From the NCBI GenBank assembly GCA_001949185.1, contig BDGG01000005.1, forward strand, positions 2,891,972 to 2,955,971: a stretch of 64,000 bases of DNA. The letters are read 5' to 3'. Shown piece after piece: positions 22,655-31,789 of this stretch (position 1 is its first letter; each line of letters opens with the position of its first letter). The position numbers and the translations under genes are program-made. The DNA comes from Ramazzottius varieornatus. Its lineage: Eukaryota; Tardigrada; Eutardigrada; Parachela; Ramazzottiidae. The notes beneath the pieces were generated by a model, which was not told the origin of the DNA, searched no databases, and saw nothing but the letters and a program-made list of their open reading frames with translations.

Positions 22655-23914
22655 TTTAAACATTACCTGCGAGATCACCGTGATCGAGGTTTTGTGCATA
22701 TGTTACTAGATATGATCGATAATGGAGCAGATGTCGGTTTCACCGGTCCTCACTATAGCCGATACACCCAAGGCTGCCTTTCGCCTTGTGCCCGTCCGCC
22801 GGCAAGACTGGCCTCTTCTTGGATACAAAGTTCTTAACGACTATCACTTCGATATCGTGTTGCCTTTCGGGTGTCGCTCATCTCCCTTCCTCTTTTGTCT
22901 CTTCTCCTCCGCGGTACACTGGATCCTCGAGAAATGTACCGGTCATAAAAACATCTTGCATTACGTCGACGATTTTCTGATCAGTGGTCATGACGAGTGT
23001 GGCCGAGTGATCAATGAAATGAGACGTATATGTGAAGAGTTTGGCGTCTCTTTGGCTACCGAGAAAGCCGAAGGTCCCTCGACCGTCCTAGTCTTCCTCG
23101 GCATACAGTTAGATTCAGTCGCTCAAACCCTCAGCCTCCCACAGCCTGAAATCCATGAGATAACGCAGCTCATAGCTACGTGGTCTGATGCATCGAGCAT
23201 CTCTCGTACCGAGCTCCAAAGCCTGATCGGAAAGTTGCAGTTCGCAGCGAAATGCGTACCTGCAGGCAGGTTGTTCACTCGTCGTATGATCAAGCTCCTC
23301 ACAGAATATCACAGAACACCACACAAGAAAATTCCTCTGAACGAGGACTTCCGGCTCGATCTTCTATGGTGGCGCACTTTCCTTCTAAAGTGGAATGGCC
23401 AAACTTCTTTGCTTGAGGTCAATTAGACATGTGGTTCGGTATTACAGCTGTACACAGACGCTTCTGCCACACGCGGCATGAGCGGGTACTTTCGTGGCCA
23501 GTGGTTCCAGTCTGAATGGCCTGACTGGGTTCTTCAGAAGAAAACCGTGCATAAGTACTTGGAGATGGTACCTATCTTACTGGCATTACTTGTTTGGGGA
23601 AAGTCGTTTCGGCTAAAACGACTTATTTTCCACTGTGCGATAAGCTTAGTGCGGTCTATGCATGGGAGAACCTCGGGTCGAGTAACAGCGCTGTACTCGA
23701 CTTGAAGCGTCGCATGACTACTATCGCAGCACAGAATAATTCCACATTCACGCTCAAACATGTTAGCGGTGTCGACAACAGTATCGTTGACTCACTATCC
23801 CGCTTTCAGAACAAAAGATTCCGGCAGCTAGCCCCCGATACCGCCGCCGATCCAGTTCCCCTTCCGAAAATTCTCACAGAACTGCAGGAGACCTACGACC
23901 GCTTGTACGTATGA
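22655..23914 (+). pseudogene. Reverse transcriptase-RNase H region of the Ngaro element
   Basis: A short leader frame (RDRGFVHMLLDMIDNGADVG) is fused at about 22755 to the reverse transcriptase palm (AAFRLVPVRRQDWPLLGY, LPFGCRSSPFLF, then LHYVDDFLISG). The fingers region expected between them is missing, so about 400 bases have been lost. The YVDD catalytic pair is intact. A single in-frame TAG at 23424-23426 interrupts the frame before the RNase H (LQLYTDASATRGMSGYF, VPILLALLVWG). A frameshift near 23633 follows, after which the frame runs on (LKHVSGVDNSIVDSLSR) to TGA at 23914. Confidence 0.8.
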
Positions 23915-24864
23915 AGTTCCAGCGTGAGGTTGACGGTCTGCTTCATAATCATATCAATGAGAGCACAAGAAATACCTATAAAATCGGTGTTCGTCATTAT
24001 CTCCTCTTCTGCCAAAGTCACGCACTCAACGGCCTTCGCTTCACACCAGACGCCCTTCTACAATACCTCGGCTACCTACATGCTAAACTTCTTTCGTTCT
24101 CCACAGCGAAGGTCTACCTGAGTGGAATAAATAACTATATCGTCGAAATAGGACATCCGAGCCTCCAAAAGCATACCGCGATCCAGCGGGCTGTTCTCGG
24201 CTTCAAGCGCCTTCATCCACCACTGAACGATAGAAGGCTTCCCATCACGCTTGCCATCCTCTGTCACATTCATGGCAACATCAGGAACACCCCTTCTCTA
24301 TCTCCGCTCGTAAAGGCCCTCTTCTGGTCTGCCTGTACGATGGCTTACGCCGGTTTCTTACGAGCCAGCGAGTTCACCACGACGAGAAAGCACGCCGCAC
24401 ACACCTTACAACACAGAGATGTCGTAATCGCGCACGACTCTGTCAAGCTCCGCCTTCGGTCGTCGAGGACCGATCAGCACAAAGCAGGAAGCTCCATGGA
24501 GTTACCTGCCACCGGACGACCAGTCTGTCCTGCGGACGCAGCTCAACGTTATCTAGAGCTACGCCCCCTGCCGGTCACACACGATGAAGCCTTCTTCGTT
24601 CTCCACGACAGCTCGCCCTTGACTAAAGGAATCTTCGGTTCACATCTCAAGAATCTCCCCCATCTCAACGGGTACTCGACGCACAGTGTCAGCATTGGCG
24701 CGGCCACAGAAGCCTCCAATCAAAGTCCTGCACCCGAAGAGATACAGCAAGCCGGTCGCTGGAAGAGCAGCTGCTACAACGGCTACATTCGAAACAAGAA
24801 ATACACCATGGGTCTTCACGCGTATCACAGTATTGGGTGCTCTATTTCTGTTTGGGGTCTCTGA
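23911..24864 (+). CDS. Tyrosine recombinase of the Ngaro element, active site altered
   Basis: The 317-residue frame starts at an ATG that overlaps the preceding stop (ATGA), a layout suited to reinitiation. The N-terminal SAM-like core-binding domain (NHINESTRNTYKIGVRHYLL) is followed by the catalytic domain. The first Arg lies in GFLRASEF, the second block is THSVSIGAAT, and the Trp and nucleophile Tyr lie in AGRWKSSCYNGYIR. In the family the second block is His-x-x-Arg. Here the codon is AGC (Ser), one base from Arg, so the catalytic Arg is lost and activity is unlikely. The family inserts circular cDNA without a DDE integrase. The frame is otherwise intact. Confidence 0.8.
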   Translation: MKFQREVDGLLHNHINESTRNTYKIGVRHYLLFCQSHALNGLRFTPDALLQYLGYLHAKLLSFSTAKVYLSGINNYIVEIGHPSLQKHTAIQRAVLGFKRLHPPLNDRRLPITLAILCHIHGNIRNTPSLSPLVKALFWSACTMAYAGFLRASEFTTTRKHAAHTLQHRDVVIAHDSVKLRLRSSRTDQHKAGSSMELPATGRPVCPADAAQRYLELRPLPVTHDEAFFVLHDSSPLTKGIFGSHLKNLPHLNGYSTHSVSIGAATEASNQSPAPEEIQQAGRWKSSCYNGYIRNKKYTMGLHAYHSIGCSISVWGL

Positions 24865-25045
24865 GCTCGCTAAAGGGACCGTTGCAGCTCAGAGGAACAG
24901 GTGGAAGGCTGATGCGCCAAGCCGTCACTTCCGCCTCGGTCTCGCACACGGACTGTGAGCCACCTCTTGTTGCATCGACGACACCCATCGATGCGTTCAG
25001 ACAATCCCAAACTGCCCAAATAAAACTATACCCTTATTTCTGCCT

Positions 25046-26707
25046 ATCACGTTATGTTCATTAATTATCACTCAACTGTCTAGTTTAGATTTAAACTTTT
25101 TCATTTAGCATTTTGAGCGCTCAAACTCGTGGAGAAGTTTCAGATGTTGCTAAGCTCTGGAGTGTCCTGTTCTGAAAATTGTGTTCTGCAATACCCAGCC
25201 CACTATCGCTATCGCTGAGATTTTGGACCACAGTTTCCAGGACACCAGCGTTTTGCCGAGTGCAGCTTGATCTAAACGTCAGATTTTACGTTACAATTTA
25301 TTAATAAAAACGTAATGAGGGTTCTAATAGCGGATTTTCAGTGCAATCTTTCAGAAGCATGCAGCGATGGTTAGAAACGTTCGTCCATGTTTAGTTAAAG
25401 TAGTCAACTAGTCACTTAAAAGTTACAGCTGCAGTTATACCACTTTGCAGTTTTTGGAAAGTACACTTTTGTACAAAATGTTGGAAACCGTGCTCAATGA
25501 TGTCTGTGGATTTGTAGAAAAGTTTGATGTCATCGTAAACTTTCGAAATTCCACCTTCACCCGGAATTCTTTTTCTTGCTGCCAAGCCAAGAAAGCGAAA
25601 AAACCAAGCACCACGACAAAGAAGACTTCAACGAAGACGCTAACGCATGATTGTTTCCTTTCTGGTAAGAATAATCGCCTCACTGAACTAGCCAGGCAGG
25701 AGAAGACACTCCGAAAAACTAACAAGAGGCGATCCGGAGTCAATTGCTCTGCAGATAAGCAAACTTCAGCTATGGATATTTTGAAGTAGTGATCTAGTGG
25801 GACAGCTTTGGGTCTCGGTGCGTGTAAACAGACTGGCCGGAACTCCCAGTTTTAGCTGTTATGTGTGATGTCATGTTGACCAGCTGATCGGTACACACCC
25901 TGATCGTATATTCACTCTTTATCCGGAGAGTCTTTGCACCCGGACCCAAGACTGTCCCACTTTAAAGTGATAGATACACTGGCTTACTCCACAAAAATTT
26001 TGGATCTCGCATCCATCGAGCAATGACACGATAAAGTCACGACCCTTTGATGTACTACAACATTATCCTATCATCCTCCAATTTCGAGTGCCCGTTTCCC
26101 GACAGAAATTTTGCGAAGCGGGCGTGTTCATGATTGAGTGTCACTCCTTCGGACTTTTGTCTTGTTTAATCGCATTAACGATATTTACCCCTCAAAGAAT
26201 CGAGAAGATTTTGTCACACAAATAGAACATCACAGAAGTTTTGGACATCTGTACATGATGTCTGAAATATGCTTTAAAGTCTTCTGTTAAGAACCGCAAA
26301 GTCATACTCACCGACCTGGTAGTTCCTACTGAAGAAGCGCAAAACCACATAAAGTATAACACAATTGAACTGTGATTCCACTATCACCAAAACTCTGCTT
26401 ACCGAAGTTCCGCTCAGACAGCGATGATTTGATGTGGCGACAACCAGATCAGCAAGATCTGTATGGTGAGGGCTAGTATTGGACTCGCAACATCCACATC
26501 ATACAACAGAAAAAAAGGATACACACCGTTACTGGTCTACGGTAACAGAATCGGAACAACTTATGAAATCAACGATAAGTTTCGTGGTGGTACAGAAGGA
26601 GATACACGCGTGGGCATCAGATGATGGAAGCCCTCAAACAGCAGAGACCAGGCAATCAGCTGATCGTTAACGTGATATGTTACCACAAGAAGCACGTTGG
26701 ACCGAAG
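25046..26707. other. Intergenic stretch
   Basis: An open plus frame at 25445-25789 (114 codons) has a Lys/Thr-rich middle (KKAKKPSTTTKKTSTKT), but no domain or splice support. No other content recognised. Confidence 0.35.
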
Positions 26708-27344
26708 TAGTGCTGGGATAAATATGATATATCTTATCTTATCGAAATATATCACATCATAGTGATTCGGTATGACAAAAATATCAAATCGGAATATCGA
26801 TTTGGACGGAATATCGCTGAGCGGAATATGATAAGTGAAAATATCATATCGCGATATATCGATATATTTCTGATACATCAATAAATCGCAAACCCGCACT
26901 TAAGAATCGGAACTTCGGAAGTCAATACTCCGGTTCGGTACCGCGCAGGCAGCGCAGCCTCGCCCGTAATGTATCGCGCCCATGCATCCAAGCTGACTTC
27001 GGAGAAGTGAACAGTCAGCGTACCTAGGTGCGTAACGACAGATCTTGATAGATTGAGCAACGAACACCAAGCGTACACGAAGACATCTGACTTTTGTTCT
27101 GACTCGAACGTAGTGAACGACAGCCGTTTGGTTTCTGTTTGGCTCTTTCTTGATTTCGATAGTTTTCAACATGGTACTGGCTTGATATATCGATGTATCA
27201 CTGCAATAAAATTCGATATATCAACAATATAATATCAGAAACGTATCATGTCGAAATATCGATACGTGGTTAATATCTAAAACGAAATATAAATATTGAA
27301 AAATATTTATCAGAAAATATCATATCGTATTTTTCCCAGCACTA
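26708..27344. mobile_element. hAT-like non-autonomous element, ATATCGATAT motif type
   Basis: Both ends read TAGTGCTGGG followed by ATAAATATGATAT or AAAAATACGATATG. The flanks are GACCGAAG and GGCCAAAG (6 of 8 identical, both differences transitions), an aged 8-bp target duplication. The two outer thirds are packed with GATATATCGATAT-like steps. The middle (about 26890-27170) is of ordinary composition with no transposase motif. Confidence 0.8.
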
Positions 27345-28325
27345 GGCCAAAGTTTGGCCTCATACGTTTAGGGGGTTGTTAGCTAGGTCTATTCAATATG
27401 ATAATTAAATGAATTTATTTATTCTTGCTGGTGCGTGTGCGCATCCATCCAAAACTGCACTATCAGCACCGCACTTAAACAACAACCAGCAGCTGAATTT
27501 GCAGAGTTAAGCAGTCTGCGTTCCAGCGAATTTCACATCGTCGGATTTACAGCTTTGGTAAGAATTTCGAAAACTTTGTGCACATCCATGAAACCTATGC
27601 AAAACCCGTTCTCGAAATTTCCCCGAGCGATCCTTCCAGAATATTGGTCTAGTAATACACGATGGACAATACACGAAGAAAAGGAATAATGAAAGCCCAG
27701 TCATCATCAAGCTTTGCTTTCGCAACGCCCTCAACCCCATTCATCGTAACGCCTTGCCACGTGTTGTCGTGTTGTCAAGTGTGAGCTGTTCGCGTTCGGC
27801 GGATCCATCCAGGAGCGTCAGGCCAACCAAGAAGCATTAGCTGACGCCTGTTCTGGTATTTTGTTTCCTTCCAGAAGTGATCTGAGTCTTCTAGGTGCAC
27901 CACTGCTGGAAGAGGTTCTGAAAGAAGCCGTCAGGGCAAACACAAGTAAGATGAAGCTGGTTCACTCAAGCCTTAACTTGCTGTTTTCCCACCTGGCCCT
28001 CTTCCTGCTCAGAGACTGCCTCTGGCTTCCGAAGCTTCTCTGCATTTTGTGGTGCTCTCCTGTCCGGAAGGCTCCGTGAGTGCTACAGGAATCTGACGAG
28101 TTGTTTTACGTTTTAGATGTGAAGAAAGGAGTCTGTCCATGTGTAGCTGTTTGTCTTTTGTTTCGCTATTTTCTCGCTTTTTGAGAACAGAATATTGGCT
28201 TTCCAATATAGCTTCAAACCATACATATAAATACTTTATGAAGCTCTGAGTGGCGCCAGTCCTATATTAATCTTGGCACCATAGTGGGCATGAGAACGAC
28301 AATGCGTTGCAGATCACGGAAGTTT
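27345..28325. other. Intergenic stretch
   Basis: Open plus frames at 27435-27689 and 27861-28079 have partly protein-like composition (KQQPAAEFAELSSLRSSEF, PLLEEVLKEAVRANTSK). No start, domain or phase-consistent splice joins them. They could be decayed exons. Confidence 0.3.
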
Positions 28326-28460
28326 GTCCTGGGAGAGAGATGGGTCGGTCCAATGATAAAGACTAAAGTTGTATGTCAGACGTACGATGAATCAAGGGTT
28401 GTGGATGATGTTCAAACTTTTCGCGTTGCCCGAATTATGTCGTATACCTCGTACCGCTCA
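28326..28460. repeat. Dispersed repeat, TACGAGGT family arm (inverted)
   Basis: 28370-28460 read on the minus strand (GGTACGAGGTATACGACATA, AGTTTGAACAT, TTGATTCATCGTACG) matches the plus strand at 3672-3790. 28326-28378 matches 16037-16082. It has no inverted partner nearby, so it is a solo or broken copy. Confidence 0.55.
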
Positions 28461-29969
28461 TGGGTTTCGCATAGTTGATGGCATCAGTCCCACTCAGTGG
28501 TAGCAGGAACCTTATAAAGCTGGAAGTGGTCGCCGGCTGTTTACCACTAACTGGGATGCTTCCTTCTCTGGATTGGGAGCCACTAGCTGCACACGTCTTT
28601 GTTTAGCCGGAAACTGGCGCTGAGGGCGGCAACCGCTGTACAGAAGCCTCTGGTCCAAGTGGGTGGACAATCTGCCTTTGCACGTTTCTTTACACAGAAA
28701 ATATCAGTTTTCTCGAGCTGATAGAAGCTCGTCTCCAGTCTGAGCCAAACAGTGAAAGGTGGTTTCGAAGGTACAATTCACATGTGCTGTTATCGTAGAG
28801 TCCGACAACACAGACGTTTGCCTTCCTCGGCCGAGGTACCACGAAGAATTCCGAAGAGCTTAAAATGGCTCAGGTTGCTGTTTTACACCTCCTGCACGTT
28901 CGATTTTCACATTCAGGCAAAGCGCTTACCCAAAAACGGAGAACGTATCGCCAGTTGCTCTTAGCTGTTTACTCGATAGTCAGACTTTTGCTCACATCTT
29001 CCGTTCTACACATAATCTTCACAGAATTATCTTATGAGCACTGAAAATTCTTCGTTTCGTATCTACTCTACTATGACAAGTGGACGCGAAGTGGAGGACC
29101 TTACCGAATGCTGCCTCGACCGAATCAAGCAAACGCATTATTCCTCAGAATGGGAAGCCTACCACACTCTTTGCTCCGCGCAAAAACTCACCCCACTTCC
29201 GGCCTTATCTTCCACAGTCTGCCGTTTCATTGCTTTTCAGTCCGACAGCCTTATTCGTTCATTTGCAATGATATAGCAAGCTTTGCTTCAATGTACACTG
29301 ATCGCAGTGTGGATGTCTTAGACCTCCGTTCGACCAGCTCTGGCAGGCCTAAAGCGTTTCCGGATGGAACTTCCAAACAAACGCCATCCGATTTTTCCAC
29401 ATCGTCTTCTCACTCTTCGCTGTAACATCCACGTGGTTGCCTCTGATTACAGTACAAGCCATTCCATCCGGCTGCGTGTTCGCAGTTCAAACCTGTTCAA
29501 GGTCCGACGGAGGACACATTACGGAAACGTCCATACCATAAATGGCGTATGCGGAACTTTCACATGGGAGTCCGAGACATGATGTCAAAGTGATGAAATG
29601 GTAGATTTATTTTGATCCTTTCCCTACAGGTACACGGTGCATTGAGAGATCCGGAAGACCTATGCTGTCGAAAATACAGTAGTCTGATGTTTTTCTATTT
29701 AACAAAACCATCACATGCACTCTTTTCCGATACTCAGCACTGCTAAAACAACACTCGGTACTACCGTTGCTGTTGTCTAATCAGTCAAAGATTGCTACTT
29801 AACGTGTTTCTTTTGCATTGCAGAATGTGGACAGGAAAGTTCAAAACAGGATGGGAGACCAAGGTCGTAACCCAGATGCGGGAGGCAATGAAGCTGTGGT
29901 TGTTGATGGCATGAGTGTCAGCCGCGCTGCAGTACTGCATAACGTGCGCAGGTTTAGCGTTGCACACGG
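28461..29969. other. Intergenic stretch
   Basis: Several overlapping open frames of 60-105 codons at 28752-29582, but none carries a recognisable domain. No RNA gene or repeat recognised. Confidence 0.35.
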
Positions 29970-30712
29970 CGGCGTTGTATTTGGTTTTACTCCCAAAATT
30001 ACTTACTGTAGTGCTACCAAATTATCGCGCACTGAACCACGCGATGAGTCATCGCCGCCCAGTGTGATCAGATGTTATCAGTTCAGCCTCGTGAACAAAT
30101 CACTCCCACGGTTTTCAGTTTCAGCTCCCATATATCTGTCCTACTCCGATGAATTTAGTTTTACTCTCGTTTAAAGGCGTTTTACTCTCCCGAATTTCAG
30201 TTTTACTCCCGGGATCCAATTCCAGTCCAAGAATAATCCAGATCTATTGTTTGCAGAAATATGTTAGTCTTTTGAATCTGAATGTTAGTTGTGACCTTTA
30301 AATTTCAGTTCGAAGCAGTAAGTTTCAGTCTTTACAAAACCTTCGAAGACCTAACTTAATCCCGGCCACGGCCGCATTGTCTTCAAAATCTTTGTTGCTT
30401 TTGAGGGTTTTCAGTCATTGGCTTTGACTTTTGAATCTTGTCCTTTCAGTTTTACTCCCGAGATTTCTGGTTTTTTGTCTTGCGTATCAGTTTTTCTCCG
30501 ATGAGTGAAAATTTTACTCTCGGTCATTGTAGTCTATGGCTTTTGTCTTTTCGTCTCGGCATTTTCATAGTTTTACTCTAGAGCATTTTAGTTTTACCCC
30601 CAGCTTTTCTATTTTACTCCCGACAGTTACGGTTTTACTCTCCAGAGTAAAACTGTAACTGAAGAACAGAGTAAACTGATTTTACTCTAGAGTATAAGTA
30701 AATACAACACTG
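29970..30712. mobile_element. hAT-like non-autonomous element, TTTTACTCYCG motif type
   Basis: The left end reads CGGCGTTGTATTTGG. The right end, inverted from 30712, reads CAGTGTTGTATTTAC. The flanks are GCACACGG and ACACACAG (6 of 8, differences are transitions). From 29990 to 30700 the motif AGTTTTACTCYCG or its inverse recurs about a dozen times at irregular spacing. No transposase frame is present. Confidence 0.7.
30624..30661. repeat. Near-perfect hairpin inside the TTTTACTC element
   Basis: Two 18-base arms (CAGTTACGGTTTTACTCT, 30624-30641, and its inverse at 30644-30661) pair with one mismatch around a 2-base loop. It is formed by two inverted copies of the element's motif. Confidence 0.85.
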
Positions 30713-30739
30713 ACACACAGCCTGAGTAAGGCCAGATTT

Positions 30740-31030
30740 CAGCCGAAACCTCGAAGAGAAACGAAAGACCACGTCTGAGTGAGGCTATTCAGGAAGATCT
30801 GCAGAAAGGTGCCAAAGCTCGACCTACAGCCATGAAGCACGAAGTCGGCTACTATGGAATTAGGTACTGTACAAGCTTATTCGGCTGGGCCACTGGCAGG
30901 CGAACAAGCGAAACGTCAAACAGAAAACTCAGGACAATGCAGTAGGCGCAGTTCTGGATGATAAATTGACCGTCAGGGCAGTGTCGAAGCAGTATGGACT
31001 CCAGCACTGTACAATCAGCAAAGAGATTAT
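30740..31030 (+). pseudogene. Helix-turn-helix gene fragment (pipsqueak-like)
   Basis: Two pieces in different frames look like pipsqueak-type helix-turn-helix segments: RPRLSEAIQEDLQKGAKARP and, after a shift, AVGAVLDDKLTVRAVSKQYG followed by LQHCTISKEI. The pattern (Ala-Val-Leu helix, Lys-hydrophobic-Thr/Ser-Val-Arg, then Tyr-Gly-hydrophobic and Thr-hydrophobic) matches the HTH regions of the pogo relic at 8.3 kb and the chromodomain genes at 48-55 kb. It is broken by frame changes and has no downstream domain. Confidence 0.4.
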
Positions 31031-31789
31031 TATCAGGTGCGGAAGTATGACTTGTTACTTCCCCGACGAAGATTTCCAAAAAAGTTTCCTGACTGCCAAG
31101 CTCGGTATTTTTGATCGGGTTATCCACCCATCCTATCACGGTACTTCACTCATTTTTCCGGCAGCGAATGCATGCCTTTACTGTAGGAGCATAGGGGAAG
31201 AGAAAAGATAAACTCCCCACAGCCATTTTTCGCAGCCTCTCTGGAGGAGATTGTTTTTCACGTAGGGGGAGCTCTGAGTTTTCGACGTGGTGATAATCCT
31301 GTAGTACCAGGTCCTCTCTTCCTGATGTGTGAAGGAGTTTCCCGTTCCGCCTTCTGCAGTTTTGCGGAAGTGTTCTGTTCAATGTGTACTCTAAAGCCAA
31401 CATGCAACATTGGTGCTTTGAGTCGACTGAACAATTTCGTTTAGTGAACGGCAACTTTCCTCATCATTCTTTTGCGTACCAGAGAGGTCTAGTCACCGGC
31501 TACCGTTATGCCGGGCGGAAAGATTTCGCAGCGGTCTAGACTTTAGAATTGTAATCAGACAGTAGCCACAATTTTCCTTTGGTGCCGCTCACGATTCGAA
31601 ATTTCCCACACGGCTTCCGCTCTTTCGAAACATTCCGATTTTTGCTTCAGACCGTTCTACAGAGCCCACTTATCATGGCTGGCAACAATGTGATCTGAGA
31701 TCGGTTCGCTCTCGTTCAGAACCGCGAGGGTAAATAGAGGCAAAACCTTGCGTTATCTGTAAGGTGCGCGAGGTAAACGAGGGTATAAT
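31031..31789. other. Intergenic stretch with a dispersed repeat at its start
   Basis: About 31035-31110 (GGTGCGGAAGTATGACTTG and on) is related to 10678-10760 and, inverted, to 34660-34705. Nothing recognised from 31110 to 31789. Confidence 0.4.

Larger units (their letters stand above)
21760..25030 (+). mobile_element. Ngaro/DIRS-type tyrosine-recombinase retrotransposon, defective
   Basis: The order is a gag-like region, reverse transcriptase with RNase H, then tyrosine recombinase, without an integrase, a protease or a visible methyltransferase. This order is that of DIRS-order elements. The lack of a methyltransferase and the separate recombinase frame favour Ngaro. The likely leader begins with a Ser/Asp/Glu-rich frame (21760 onward) and a run of 19 C at 21936-21954. 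AATAAAA at about 25018 may be a polyadenylation signal. I could not find split direct repeats at the ends, so the borders are approximate. Frameshifts, a stop and an internal deletion make it non-functional as it stands. Confidence 0.8.

Noticed and set aside
26708-27344. An AT-rich regulatory or origin region
   Set aside because: The matching TAGTGCTGGG ends and the aged 8-bp duplication explain the sequence as a transposon.
30000-30700. A tandem satellite of TTTTACTC units
   Set aside because: The spacing is irregular and the orientation mixed, and paired ends with flanking 8-bp repeats fit a hAT-like element better.
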